The position numbers and the translations under genes were made by a program. The notes beneath the pieces are model-generated. The model made no database searches and was not told the origin of the DNA. It saw only the letters and a program-made list of their open reading frames with translations. Source: Chelatococcus sp. (lineage in GTDB: Bacteria > Pseudomonadota > Alphaproteobacteria > Rhizobiales > Beijerinckiaceae). Taken from it: a stretch of DNA of 64,000 bases. The DNA is taken from positions 124,001-188,000 of the forward strand of contig QFQY01000005.1 in assembly GCA_003248805.1 (NCBI GenBank). The letters run 5' to 3'. This document shows positions 18,251 through 27,302 of the stretch, in pieces (position 1 is the first letter of the stretch; every line of letters begins with the position of its first letter).

Positions 18251-19576
18251 ATGCTGCAGCAGAGCTACGAACTCGCGCTCGAAACGGGCGTCGGTGCCGG
18301 GGGCATCCCGGATGCGGCCTTCGAGAAGGCCCTCGCCGATCTCGCCCCCGCGCTGGCGAAGCTGCAGAAGCAGGCCAAGGAGCATGCGCTGCCGCTGCTC
18401 GCCCTGCCGAGCGACAGGCATGACCTCGCGCCGGTCAAGGCTGCCGCCGAGCGGCTGAAGGCCGGCGGCACCACCGACATCCTCATCCTCGGCACCGGCG
18501 GCTCCAGCCTCGGCGGCCAGACGCTGGCGCAGCTCACCGGCTACGGCATCGCCGGGCTGTCGCAGCTCGCCCGCGAACCCCGCGTCCACTTCATCGACAA
18601 TCTCGACCCGGCCACCTATGCCGAGCTGCTCGCCAGGCTGCCGCTGAAGACGACCAAATTCGTCGCGATCTCGAAATCGGGCGGCACCGGCGAGACGCTG
18701 CTGCAATCGATCGCGGCCATCGCGGCGCTGCGCGGCGCGCATCTCGACGACCGGCAGATCGGCGAGCATTTCCAGGGCCTCTCCGAGCCGGCCAAGCCCG
18801 GCAAGCTGCACCCGCTGCGCGCGTTGCTCGAGCCTTTCGGAGTGCCTTTCCTGGAGCATCACACCGCGGTCGGCGGGCGCTATTCCGTGCTGACCAATTG
18901 CGGCCTGCTGCCGGCCGCCGTGCTCGGCCTCGACATCGAGGCGCTGCGCCTGGGCGCCGAGCGGGCCGTGGCGCCGGTCCTCGCCGGCAAGGACGTCCGC
19001 GCGACGCCCTCCGCTATTGGCGCCGCGCTGCATCTCGCCGCCATGCGCTCGGGCAAGAACATCGCCGTGCTGATGCCCTATGCCGACAAGCTCGCGCTGC
19101 TCACGCGCTGGTGGATGCAGCTCTGGGCGGAAAGCCTCGGCAAGGACGGGCAGGGCACCCAGCCCGTCGGCGCGCTCGGGCCCGTCGACCAGCACTCGCA
19201 GCAGCAGCTCTATCTCGCCGGGCCGAAGGACAAGTTCTTCACCGTGGTCACCACCGGCGTGAAGGGCAAGGGCCCGCAGATCGACGGCGCGCTCGCCGAT
19301 AAGATCGGGCAGGGCGATTTCGCCGGCAAGACCATCGGCGACATGGTCGCGGCGCAGGGCCTCGCCATGATCGACACCTTCGCCAAGAACGGCTGCGCGG
19401 TGCGCCGCTTCCATGTCGAGCGGATCGACGAGACCACGCATGGCGAGATGCTGATGCATTTCATGCTGGAGACCATCCTCACCGGCTACGCGATGGGTGT
19501 GGACCCGTTCGACCAGCCTGCGGTGGAGGAGGCGAAGCTGCTCGCGAAGAGCTATCTTGCCGAAGGGCGCGGCTGA
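18251..19576 (+). CDS. pgi: glucose-6-phosphate isomerase
   Basis: This 441-residue protein converts glucose-6-phosphate to fructose-6-phosphate. Sugar-isomerase motifs are clear: ILGTGGSSLGGQTLAQ, FVAISKSGGTGETLLQ, and GPVDQHSQQQLYLAGPKDKF near the C-terminus. It is shorter than the roughly 550-residue enterobacterial enzyme and nearer the roughly 450-residue length of the Bacillus enzyme. The ATG at 18251 is preceded by AGAGGTAGCGGATACGTCA. It follows the M16 pair by 35 bp and is followed by a palindromic repeat and mutL. Confidence 0.92.
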   Translation: MLQQSYELALETGVGAGGIPDAAFEKALADLAPALAKLQKQAKEHALPLLALPSDRHDLAPVKAAAERLKAGGTTDILILGTGGSSLGGQTLAQLTGYGIAGLSQLAREPRVHFIDNLDPATYAELLARLPLKTTKFVAISKSGGTGETLLQSIAAIAALRGAHLDDRQIGEHFQGLSEPAKPGKLHPLRALLEPFGVPFLEHHTAVGGRYSVLTNCGLLPAAVLGLDIEALRLGAERAVAPVLAGKDVRATPSAIGAALHLAAMRSGKNIAVLMPYADKLALLTRWWMQLWAESLGKDGQGTQPVGALGPVDQHSQQQLYLAGPKDKFFTVVTTGVKGKGPQIDGALADKIGQGDFAGKTIGDMVAAQGLAMIDTFAKNGCAVRRFHVERIDETTHGEMLMHFMLETILTGYAMGVDPFDQPAVEEAKLLAKSYLAEGRG

Positions 19577-19612
19577 GTCGCGCCGCCTTCCGACCTTCGG
19601 TTCCGCTCCGCC

Positions 19613-19729
19613 AGCCCTCATCCTGAGGAGCCGCGCAGCGGCGTCTCGAAGGATGGTTCAGGAGGCGCAGGAACCATCTGGAGCATCCTTCGAGACGCAG
19701 CCTCCGGCTGCTCCTCAGGATGAGGGCTC
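19613..19729. repeat. dispersed palindromic repeat family A, copy 2
   Basis: This is the best-preserved copy. The outer arms are AGCCCTCATCCTGAGGAGC and GCTCCTCAGGATGAGGGCT, and the inner arms are GGCGTCTCGAAGGATGGTTC and CATCCTTCGAGACGC. The outer arms are exact inverted copies. It fills the space between pgi and mutL, ending about 10 bp before the mutL start, so it is transcribed with mutL or lies in its leader. Confidence 0.9.
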
Positions 19730-19739
19730 GCGAGAAAGC

Positions 19740-21548
19740 ATGACCGTCCGCCGCCTCGACCGTGTCCTCGTCGACCGCATCGCCGCCGGCGAGGTGATCG
19801 AGCGGCCGGCCGCCGCCGTGAAGGAACTGGTCGAGAACGCCATCGACGCCGGGGCGCGTGCCGTCGCCGTCACCATCGCTGGCGGCGGGCGCCAGCTCAT
19901 CCGCGTCGTCGACGACGGCTCCGGCATGACGCCGGAGGATCTGGATCTCGCGGTCGAGCGCCACGCCACCTCCAAGCTGCCGGATGGCGACCTCTTCGCG
20001 ATCCGCTCGCTCGGTTTTCGGGGCGAGGCCCTGCCGTCCATCGGCTCTGTCGCGCGGCTCTCCATCACCACGCGCCGCCGCGACGCCGCGCAGGGCGTGG
20101 CGCTGGTGGTCGAGGCCGGCGAGAAGGGCGCGCTGCGCCCCGCCGCCGCCGCGCCCGGCACGCGCATCGAGGTCAGCGATCTCTTCGCCTTCACCCCGGC
20201 GCGGCTGAAGTTCCTGAAGAGCGACCGTGCCGAGGCGCAGGCCGTCTCCGAGATGCTGCGGCGCCTCGCCATCACCCATCCCGACATCCGCTTCTCGCTG
20301 GAGGGCGACCACGTCACGGCGTTCGACTGGGCGGCGGAGCCGGCCGGCGAGGACGGGCTGCTGCGCCGGCTCGGCCGGGCGCTCGGCCGCGATTTCCCCG
20401 AGAACGCCCTGCGCATCGAGGCTGGGCGCGAGGGCATCGGCCTGTCGGGCTTCGCCGGCCTGCCGACCTTTCATCGCGGCACCTCGGCCGGCGTGCATTT
20501 CGCGGTCAATGGCCGGCCCGTCCGCGACAAGCTGCTGCTCTCGGCCGTGCGCGGGGCTTATGCCGACGTCGTGCCCTCCGACCGGCATCCGATGCTCTAT
20601 CTCGACATCGCCTGCGACCCGAGCCTCGTCGACGTCAACGTGCACCCGGCCAAGAGCGAGGTCCGCTTCCGCGATCCGCCGCTCGTGCGCGGGCTCGTCG
20701 TCTCGGCGCTGAAGACGGCGATCGCGCAGGCCGGCCACCGCGCCACCACGACCGGCGGCGCCCGCACGCTGGAGGCGATGCGCTCGGTCTTCGCGATGGG
20801 TGCGGGCGGCGCCCCCGGCATCCAGCGCCCGGCCTTGCCGGCCGCGCCCCCCTGGCCGGCGCCGGCATCGGGCTTCGCCGCCACCCCCGGCCTGTCGTTC
20901 TCGGCCTTCGCCGCACCCTCCGCCGATGCCCGCGCCCACCTCGCCGAGCCCGCTGCCGAGGCGCTCGACAGGCCGCTCGGCGCCGCCCGCGCCCAGCTTC
21001 ACGAGACCTATATCGTCGCCCAGACACGCGAGGGCGTCGTCATCGTCGACCAGCACGCCGCCCATGAGCGGCTGGTCTATGAGCGGCTCAAGGCCGAACG
21101 CGCCCGCAGCGGCATCGCCCGGCAGGCGCTGCTCCTGCCCGAGGTGGTGGAACTCGACCCCGTCGACGCCGACCGGCTCAACGCCGCGAGCGCCGATCTC
21201 GCCTCCCTCGGGCTGGTCCTCGAACCCTTCGGCCCCGGCGCGGTGCTGGTGCGCGAGGCGCCCAGCCAGCTCGCGGGCGGCAATCTGCAGAGGCTGGTGC
21301 GCGACGTCGCCGATGCGCTGGCCGAGCACGGAACGGCCGGCTCGCTGGAGCGCAGGCTCGATCATGTGCTGGCGACGATGGCCTGCCACAACTCGGTCCG
21401 AGCCGGCCGGCGCCTGCGCCCCGAGGAGATGGACGCCCTGCTGCGCGAGATGGAGGAGACGCCCAACTCCGGCCAGTGCAACCACGGCCGCCCGACCTAT
21501 GTCGAGCTCAAGCTCACGGATATCGAGCGGCTGTTCGGGCGGAAGTGA
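19740..21548 (+). CDS. mutL: DNA mismatch repair endonuclease MutL
   Basis: The 602-residue protein has the GHKL ATPase motifs in order: ELVENAIDAGA, DDGSGM, RHATSKL and GFRGEALPSI. A Pro/Ala-rich linker follows. The C-terminal dimerisation and nuclease domain has DQHAAHERLVYE (about residues 437-448), the metal-binding endonuclease motif. ACHNSVRAG and GQCNHGRPT complete the site. It therefore belongs to the nicking MutL class, usual in bacteria without MutH. The ATG at 19740 starts MTVRRLDRVLVDRIAAGEV, the standard N-terminus. The ribosome-binding site lies directly beside the end of palindromic repeat copy 2. Confidence 0.96.
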   Translation: MTVRRLDRVLVDRIAAGEVIERPAAAVKELVENAIDAGARAVAVTIAGGGRQLIRVVDDGSGMTPEDLDLAVERHATSKLPDGDLFAIRSLGFRGEALPSIGSVARLSITTRRRDAAQGVALVVEAGEKGALRPAAAAPGTRIEVSDLFAFTPARLKFLKSDRAEAQAVSEMLRRLAITHPDIRFSLEGDHVTAFDWAAEPAGEDGLLRRLGRALGRDFPENALRIEAGREGIGLSGFAGLPTFHRGTSAGVHFAVNGRPVRDKLLLSAVRGAYADVVPSDRHPMLYLDIACDPSLVDVNVHPAKSEVRFRDPPLVRGLVVSALKTAIAQAGHRATTTGGARTLEAMRSVFAMGAGGAPGIQRPALPAAPPWPAPASGFAATPGLSFSAFAAPSADARAHLAEPAAEALDRPLGAARAQLHETYIVAQTREGVVIVDQHAAHERLVYERLKAERARSGIARQALLLPEVVELDPVDADRLNAASADLASLGLVLEPFGPGAVLVREAPSQLAGGNLQRLVRDVADALAEHGTAGSLERRLDHVLATMACHNSVRAGRRLRPEEMDALLREMEETPNSGQCNHGRPTYVELKLTDIERLFGRK

Positions 21549-21551
21549 GGG

Positions 21552-21926
21552 TCACGTCGGCCGGAAGAAGCCGGTGTCGAGGTGATGGAGCGTCATCCCG
21601 GCATCGCCAGCCTGCGGGTACCATTTCTCATCGACAATGGCCTGCAGCTCGCGACGCGCGGCGATGTAGTCGACGGCGAGGTTGGCGCGCGCGGCGCTCA
21701 GCCGAACCTGCATGTTGGGATGGCCGAAGAGCTGCATGAGCACGCGCCTCTGATCACCCGGACGTGATTTCAATTCCTGTTCGAGAGCATGGACTCGCCA
21801 GACCAGGCGGTTGGTCCGCGCGATCTCATCGCCTTCCATTGCGTCGTATTGCTCGATGCAGAGCTGCTCGAAAAGACGGACGATTTCCGCGTTCGACAGC
21901 GATCCGAGATTGCGCGGGCTCTTCAT
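21552..21926 (-). CDS. DUF2019-like protein, candidate immunity protein
   Basis: The 124-residue all-helical protein starts MKSPRNLGSLSNAEIVRLFE and contains RLVWRVHALEQELKSRPGDQ and GHPNMQVRLSAARANLA, a HEAT-like pattern seen in DUF2019 proteins. Its ATG overlaps the stop of the upstream candidate toxin gene by four bases, so the two should be translationally coupled. DUF2019 proteins are often found beside polymorphic toxins, which supports an immunity role. The pairing is seen directly; the immunity function is inferred. It is convergent with mutL with a three-base gap. Confidence 0.78.
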   Translation of the reverse strand: MKSPRNLGSLSNAEIVRLFEQLCIEQYDAMEGDEIARTNRLVWRVHALEQELKSRPGDQRRVLMQLFGHPNMQVRLSAARANLAVDYIAARRELQAIVDEKWYPQAGDAGMTLHHLDTGFFRPT

Positions 21927-22669
21927 TTCAGAACTCCGTACTTGCGCATCGCCTCATGCCCGACGCGGACATGCTCGGACCAGTCCCGGCCGCGCAGATA
22001 ATTGCGTGGCGTCTGCATCCCGAAATCCGGGTTGGGGCGCATGTACCACCCGGTGATCTCGTGATGCCGATACTTCGGTATGCTGACGACGTTCTCCGCC
22101 CCGTCGATCATGGAGCGCGGAAACCCGTCGCGCAAATGCGTGCCCTGCTCGACGATGTGATGGTCCTCGTAGCCAGGCCTCCGCTGGCCGGCATGCTGCT
22201 GCAGTTCCGCCAGCGTCTTCGGCTCGTCCTGATAGGAGCGGATGGACGGGTATTCGGTGTAGAGCCAGTGGCCGACCTCGATCGCCGTGATCGCGAGCCC
22301 GACGGGACCGACACGCCTCAAGGCCTGGCGCGCGATCTCCTTGGCTAGCGCCTTGGCCGCCCGGACCTTCGCCCCCTGGTCGTTCGGTGGATCTTTGGGA
22401 GCGTCCGGCAGGTCGAGGCTGGGCCCGCCATTGTCGCCGATGCCGGGCTGGCGACCCTGGCCGGAGCCGTCCCCGCGCGTCCATTGTCCACCCTCGGGGT
22501 TGCCGCCGGGAACGCGCGGCTGGTCGGGATTGAAGCCGCCCTTCTCGACGAGAGCCCGCAGATGGGTGAGAGCGCGCATCATGCGCTCGCCGGCGAGATG
22601 GGACGCGATGGCGAGGCGGTATGATCGCGAGTTGCGCTCGCGTGGTTCGATCGATCTCGGGAATGGCAT
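21923..22669 (-). CDS. candidate toxin with GNPxGGQWT motif and HNH/EndoVII-like C-terminus
   Basis: The 248-residue protein has a polar N-terminus, then RVPGGNPEGGQWTRGDG (about residues 52-68), a motif shared by many predicted Hyphomicrobiales toxin-like proteins. A Gly/Pro/Asp-rich linker and a hydrophobic helical stretch (RRVGPVGLAITAIEVG) follow. The C-terminal block has GYEDHHIVEQ and then NVVSIPKYRHHEITGWY. The DHH, Asn and H spacing resembles HNH/endonuclease VII-type toxin domains. The downstream overlapping gene is DUF2019-like. There is no classical signal peptide, so delivery may depend on another secretion system. The start at 22669 is the longest option; a later ATG near MMRALTHLR is possible. 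Confidence 0.72.
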   Translation of the reverse strand: MPFPRSIEPRERNSRSYRLAIASHLAGERMMRALTHLRALVEKGGFNPDQPRVPGGNPEGGQWTRGDGSGQGRQPGIGDNGGPSLDLPDAPKDPPNDQGAKVRAAKALAKEIARQALRRVGPVGLAITAIEVGHWLYTEYPSIRSYQDEPKTLAELQQHAGQRRPGYEDHHIVEQGTHLRDGFPRSMIDGAENVVSIPKYRHHEITGWYMRPNPDFGMQTPRNYLRGRDWSEHVRVGHEAMRKYGVLK

Positions 22670-22950
22670 CCGGCGCTTGGTCTCCGCGGCGGATGCGGAG
22701 ACTAGGGGCGCTGGAACGGACGGGGATAAGACCCTCGACTATCCCCGCGGCGATGGAGGGGCGTCTCCGTGGGATGGAGCCGTGGCCAACCTTGAGCCGC
22801 GCGGTTCTGTTGGGTGACCTCCAGCTGATGGCCGGCGGGCGTTTCGCCGACGGTGCTCCGGGCCTCGGCGCGGCCGATGGCCGCCGGCGGCGAGCTTTGC
22901 TATCTGGGGAGCGGTGGACAAGGTCCGCACGCTCCTGCGAGGACATGGCG

Positions 22951-23382
22951 ATGGCCGACGAAACGGTGGTTCAGGCGGCGTGCCATTGCAGGCGCGTGCG
23001 CTTCGACGTGACGCTGGCCGACGGTCTGAACACGGCGCGTCGCTGCGATTGCTCCTTCTGCCGCATGCGCGGGGCTGTCGTCGTCATGGCGGCGCAGGAC
23101 GGCGTGCGGATCGTCGCGGGCGAGGACGCCCTGACCGAGTACCAGTTCAACACCCGGACCGCGAGGCACTATTTCTGCTCGGCCTGCGGCATCTATACCC
23201 ATCACCAGCGCCGTTCGAGCCCCGGCCGGTTCGCCGTGAACGCCGCCTGCATCGAGGGCGTGAGCCCCTTCGATTTCCGGGAGGTGCCGGTCCAGGACGG
23301 CATCCGCCACCCCAGCGACCAGGGCGCCGGCGCAAAGCCGAGGATCGCCGGCATCCTCCGCTACGAACCGGCGCAGGGCTGA
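22951..23382 (+). CDS. GFA-family (glutathione-dependent formaldehyde-activating-like) zinc protein
   Basis: The 143-residue protein has the GFA cysteine pattern: CHC at residues 11-13, C32, C34 and C37 in CDCSFC, and C76 and C79 in FCSACG. These form two zinc sites in the family. Gfa itself was proposed to help form S-hydroxymethylglutathione, but most family members have unknown substrates. The ATG at 22951 lies seven bases after a GAGGA ribosome-binding site; an ATG at 22945 is too close to it. It is divergent from the candidate toxin gene, with about 280 bp of non-coding sequence between them. Confidence 0.87.
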   Translation: MADETVVQAACHCRRVRFDVTLADGLNTARRCDCSFCRMRGAVVVMAAQDGVRIVAGEDALTEYQFNTRTARHYFCSACGIYTHHQRRSSPGRFAVNAACIEGVSPFDFREVPVQDGIRHPSDQGAGAKPRIAGILRYEPAQG

Positions 23383-23461
23383 CCCTTCGCCGGTGCGCGG
23401 GAGCGTCATATCGCCCCCCGCCCTTCACCAACCGTTAGCCCCGCTGCCTTAACCACGTCCC

Positions 23462-24709
23462 ATGTCCGGCGTGCTGCTGCTTGCCTCCCAGGGCGTGATC
23501 TACTTCGCCGTCATGGCGGCGCTCTTCCGGGCGCGCCGTGTGCTGGGCATGGGCGCGTTCCTCTGCGCGCTCGGGGTGATGCACTTCCTCGAGACCTATC
23601 TCGCCACGGTCTTCTTCATCGAACTGCCCTTCGGCGTCGTCTCGCCGGGCTCCACGGTCCTGTTTTCCGGCAAGCTCGCGATCATCCTGCTGGTCTATAT
23701 CCGCGAGGACGCCGAGACCGTGCGCCAGCCGATCTACGGGCTGCTGATCGGCAATTTCCTGATGGTCGCGCTGGTGCTGACCCTGAGGCTTTACAACGCG
23801 CCCCTGAGGCTTTCCGGCTACAACCCCGATCTCGCCCTCGTCGATCAGATGGGGGGGCTGATGGTGTGGGGCACGGCGCTTCTGTTCGTCGACGCCATCG
23901 CCATCATCCTGCTCTATGAGAGGCTGCATCGGGCCATCCCGAATTCGCTCGCGCTGCGCGTCGGCCTCAGCCTGGCCGCGATCCTGACCTTCGACCAGAT
24001 CAGCTTCTTCTCGGGCCTGCACGTCGTCACGGGTGCGCCCTGGGCGGCGCTGTTCGGCGGCTGGGTCGCCAAGATGGGCGCGTCGATCTTCTATGCGGCG
24101 CTGATCGTCGCCTATCTCGGCTATGCCGAGCGCCGGTTCGAGGAACTCGGCCCGGCCTCGGTCGCCGACATCTTCTCCCGGCTCACCTATCGCCGCAAAT
24201 ACGAGCAACTGCTCCAGACGGCGAATCGGGACGCCGTCACCGGCGCCATGACACGTGCTCATTTCGAGACGACCGGCGCGCGCTCGGTGGCCGATGCCGT
24301 CGCGAGCGGCAGGCCCCTCAGCATCGCCCTGATCGATGTCGACGAGTTCAAGCGCATCAACGATGCCCATGGGCATATCACGGGCGATGCCGTGCTCCGG
24401 CTGCTCGTCGACACCGTCCGGTCGCAGGTCCGCGCGGACGATCTGATCTTTCGCTATGGCGGCGACGAGTTCGTGATTCTCTGCGAGAACGCCCCGCATG
24501 CAGCGGCGGTCGACCTGGCCGAGCGCATCCGCCGCGCGACCTGCGCCCGCATCGCCGAGAAGCTGTCGATCCACGCCACGCTGAGCATCGGCGTCGCCAC
24601 CTGCCCCGACGACGCCCGCGACCTGACGGCGCTGATCGCGCACGCCGACAGCCATCTCTATCGCGCGAAGCGGGCGGGCCGGGACGTCGTCATGGGGGAC
24701 GGCGCCTGA
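23462..24709 (+). CDS. membrane diguanylate cyclase (GGDEF)
   Basis: The 415-residue protein starts with about seven hydrophobic segments (residues 1-215), with no recognisable ligand motif. A short helical linker leads to a GGDEF domain (about 255-410). The active-site loop is intact as YGGDEFVIL near residue 333. The product-inhibition I-site RADD (RxxD) sits exactly five residues before it. It should make cyclic di-GMP from two GTP at the inner membrane with feedback control. The ATG at 23462 directly follows the AACCACGTCCC leader. It pairs functionally with the EAL proteins elsewhere in the window but is not co-transcribed with them. Confidence 0.92.
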   Translation: MSGVLLLASQGVIYFAVMAALFRARRVLGMGAFLCALGVMHFLETYLATVFFIELPFGVVSPGSTVLFSGKLAIILLVYIREDAETVRQPIYGLLIGNFLMVALVLTLRLYNAPLRLSGYNPDLALVDQMGGLMVWGTALLFVDAIAIILLYERLHRAIPNSLALRVGLSLAAILTFDQISFFSGLHVVTGAPWAALFGGWVAKMGASIFYAALIVAYLGYAERRFEELGPASVADIFSRLTYRRKYEQLLQTANRDAVTGAMTRAHFETTGARSVADAVASGRPLSIALIDVDEFKRINDAHGHITGDAVLRLLVDTVRSQVRADDLIFRYGGDEFVILCENAPHAAAVDLAERIRRATCARIAEKLSIHATLSIGVATCPDDARDLTALIAHADSHLYRAKRAGRDVVMGDGA

Positions 24710-24718
24710 GAGCCGCGC

Positions 24719-25279
24719 TCAGGCCGCTCTGAGAAACACCACCTGCGTCTCGCCGTAAGTGCGCCGCTCGAGTTCCTCGAAGCCCGCCGGCAGCGCGATC
24801 TCCGCATCTGCCGCCTCCTCGAGCAGCACCAGCGCATCGCGCTCCAGCCAGCCGCCGGCGCGCGCGGAGGCCAGCGCCTTCTCGCCCAGCCCCTTGCGAT
24901 AGGGCGGGTCGCAGAAGACGAGGCCGAAGGGCGCCATGCCGGTGATCGGCCCGAGCTTCGTCGCATCGCGCCGGAAGACCCGGCTGAAGCCGGCGAGCCC
25001 CAGCGTCATCTGGTTCTCGCGGATCAGCCCGCGCGCCTCCGTGCCATCGTCGACCAGCAGGGCGAAGCCCGCGCCGCGAGACAGGGCCTCGAACGCCATC
25101 GCGCCGGTTCCGGCGAAGAGGTCGAGCACGCGCGCGCCCTCCAAGTCCTCGCCATGGCCATGGGCGAGGACGTTGAAGAGCGACTCGCGCAACCGGTCCG
25201 AGGTCGGCCTGATGGCGCCGATGCCGGGCTTCGGGCTGGCGAGCGTCCGCCCGCCGAGGCGTCCGCCGACGATCCGCAT
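24719..25279 (-). CDS. rsmD: 16S rRNA (guanine(966)-N(2))-methyltransferase
   Basis: The 186-residue class I SAM methyltransferase has VLDLFAGTGA at residues 51-60 (SAM-binding motif I) and DPPY at 124-127 (catalytic motif IV for amino-group methylation). The N-terminus MRIVGGRLGGRTL is typical of RsmD. It methylates G966 of 16S rRNA. It lies 13 bp after the large pseudouridine synthase gene on the same strand. This rlu-rsmD order is common in Hyphomicrobiales, so the pair is probably one operon for rRNA modification. Confidence 0.95.
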   Translation of the reverse strand: MRIVGGRLGGRTLASPKPGIGAIRPTSDRLRESLFNVLAHGHGEDLEGARVLDLFAGTGAMAFEALSRGAGFALLVDDGTEARGLIRENQMTLGLAGFSRVFRRDATKLGPITGMAPFGLVFCDPPYRKGLGEKALASARAGGWLERDALVLLEEAADAEIALPAGFEELERRTYGETQVVFLRAA

Positions 25280-25292
25280 GCGCCTTCAGCCC

Positions 25293-27302
25293 TCAGTCAC
25301 GCTTGCCGCGTCCGCCGCTACCGCCGGGCCGCGGACCCTTGCCGCCGGGGCGCCCGCCGCCGGACGGCTTGCCACCGAACGGCCTGCCGCCGCCACCGGG
25401 CTTGCCGCCGAACGACTTGCCGCCGAAGCCCTTGCCGCCGCCGCGGCCAGCCGGCCGCTCGCTCGAACGCGCCGCATAGCTGCGGCTGCCGCCCTCCGGC
25501 TTGTCGCCGAAGCTGCGGCCGCGCGGCCGTTCCTCGCCGGGGCGCTCGCTGAAACGGCGCGGCGGGCGTTCGCCGCCCTCGCGCGGGGCCCGTTCGGGGC
25601 GCTCGGCCCGGGGGCTGCGCTCGGCATGGGCCGGCCGATCCTGCCAGGGGCGCTCCCCCGTGCGGTCACGCCCGGTGCTCTCCTCGCGGGGCTGCCTGTC
25701 CTCGCGCGGACGGCGCGGCGGGCGCTCGCCCGTGCCGCTCCGCTCGAAGCTGCGCTGCGGCCGGGCCTCGGCCGCGCCGCGCTCGCTGCGCGGCTTGCGG
25801 TCGGGCCTGCGCGCCGGGGCGGCCTTCTCCTCGCGCGCCGGCGCGCTGACGCGCTCGACCAGGACGCGGCGGCCATTCGGATCGGCGATCGCCTTGTCGC
25901 GCTTGCGGACGACCGTTCCGGCGGCTTCGCGCGCCTCGCGCTCGGCCTTGGGGTCGGCACCCCGGCGCGGCGGCGCGCGGCGCTCGCGCTGCGGCTCGGC
26001 CTCCTGGTCGCGCCAGACGGTGCGTGTCCAGGGCTTGTCGCCGCGCAGGGGGCGCTGCTCCTCGCCGGCCGGCTCCCCGCGCCGGCGGCGCGGCCTGTCC
26101 TCGCCTGCCGGTGCCTTGCGCGGAGCGACCGGGAATTCCTCGCGACGCGGTGCCTCGAAATCGACGCCCGCCTTGGCCATCAGCTCTTCGCCGAGCTGGT
26201 CCTGCAGCACGCGCGAGCGCACCTCCTCCACCTCGCCCTCGTCCAGCTCGCCGAGCTGGAAGGGGCCGAAGGAGATGCGGATCAGCCGGTTCACCGCGAG
26301 CCCGACATGCTCCAGCACCGTCTTGACCTCGCGGTTCTTGCCCTCGCGGAGATCGACCGTCAGCCAGGTATTCGAACCCTGCTCGCGCTCGAAGCGCGCC
26401 ACGACCGGCCCGTAGCTGATGCCGTCGATGGTGACGCCGCCCTGCAGCGCGTCGAGCTTGTCCTGCGTCACCGAGCCGAAGGCGCGCACGCGGTAGCGCC
26501 TGAGCCAGCCTGTCTCAGGCAGCTCCAGCATGCGCGCGAGCCCGCCATCGTTGGTGAGCAGCAGCAGCCCCTCGGTGTTGATGTCGAGCCGGCCGATCGA
26601 GAGCACGCGCGGCAAGTCCTCGGGCAGGTGCTCGAAGACCGTGGGGCGCCCCTCGGGGTCGTGGTTGGTCGTCACGAGGCCGCGCGGCTTGTGGTAGAGC
26701 CACAGCCGCGTGCGCTCGCGCTCCGGCAAGGGCTCGCCATCGACGAGGATCACGTCGTTGGGGCCGACATCGAGCGCCGGGCTTTCCAGCACGGTGCCGT
26801 TCACGCTGACGCGCCCTTCGGCGATCATGGCCTCGCTGTCGCGGCGGGACGCGACGCCGGCGCGCGCCATCACCTTGGCGATGCGCTCCGGCTCGAGATC
26901 CCGGGTCGAGGGCAGGAGCCTCGGCGCGGCGGCGGCATCCTCCTGGCGCGGACGGCGGGGACGGTCCTCGCCTCCCTCGCGACGCGGGCCGCGCTCGCCG
27001 GCGGGCCGGCCGCGAAACGGCGGACGGCCACCCTCGGGACGGCTGCGGAAGGGCCTTCCGCCTTCGGCCGGCGCGTCCTCGCGCGGGCCGCTCGGCCTGT
27101 CGAAACGGCGTGCGGGCCGTTCGCCGCCCTCGGGGGCGCTCCGGCGCGGCCGCTCGCCGCCCTCGCCGCGGCCGCGGAACGGCTTGCCTTCGCCACCGCG
27201 GCCGAAGCCGCCGCCCTGGCCGCCACCCTTGCCGCCGCCACGTCCGCCTGCGCCGCCGCCCTTGCGCGGGCCCCGGCTTTTCTGATTGTTGTCGTCGCTC
27301 AT
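25293..27302 (-). CDS. RluB/RsuA-type rRNA pseudouridine synthase with long Arg/Gly-rich ends
   Basis: The 669-residue protein holds a normal synthase core at about 138-395: an S4 RNA-binding domain (ERIAKVMARAGVASRRDSE) and the catalytic GRLDINTEGLLLLTNDG with D240. The core is close to RluB, which makes a pseudouridine in 23S rRNA. Around it are very long low-complexity regions. Residues 10-130 are Gly/Arg rich, and about 400-669 are Arg/Glu/Gly/Pro rich with repeated GERPxR-like units and a Gly/Lys-rich end. These double or more the usual length of about 250 and are probably disordered and RNA binding. The ATG at 27302 gives MSDDNNQKSRG. The next gene, rsmD, is also an rRNA modifier. Confidence 0.92.
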   Translation of the reverse strand: MSDDNNQKSRGPRKGGGAGGRGGGKGGGQGGGFGRGGEGKPFRGRGEGGERPRRSAPEGGERPARRFDRPSGPREDAPAEGGRPFRSRPEGGRPPFRGRPAGERGPRREGGEDRPRRPRQEDAAAAPRLLPSTRDLEPERIAKVMARAGVASRRDSEAMIAEGRVSVNGTVLESPALDVGPNDVILVDGEPLPERERTRLWLYHKPRGLVTTNHDPEGRPTVFEHLPEDLPRVLSIGRLDINTEGLLLLTNDGGLARMLELPETGWLRRYRVRAFGSVTQDKLDALQGGVTIDGISYGPVVARFEREQGSNTWLTVDLREGKNREVKTVLEHVGLAVNRLIRISFGPFQLGELDEGEVEEVRSRVLQDQLGEELMAKAGVDFEAPRREEFPVAPRKAPAGEDRPRRRRGEPAGEEQRPLRGDKPWTRTVWRDQEAEPQRERRAPPRRGADPKAEREAREAAGTVVRKRDKAIADPNGRRVLVERVSAPAREEKAAPARRPDRKPRSERGAAEARPQRSFERSGTGERPPRRPREDRQPREESTGRDRTGERPWQDRPAHAERSPRAERPERAPREGGERPPRRFSERPGEERPRGRSFGDKPEGGSRSYAARSSERPAGRGGGKGFGGKSFGGKPGGGGRPFGGKPSGGGRPGGKGPRPGGSGGRGKRD

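Noticed and set aside
15429..18251. Minus-strand open frame of 940 codons
   Set aside because: Antisense to both M16 peptidase genes, which have clear motifs. The translated shadow has no recognisable domain.
25300..27280. Apparent DNA repeat array in the pseudouridine synthase gene
   Set aside because: The repetition is at the protein level (GERPxR, GGRPF units) with varied codons and spacing, not a CRISPR or tandem DNA array.
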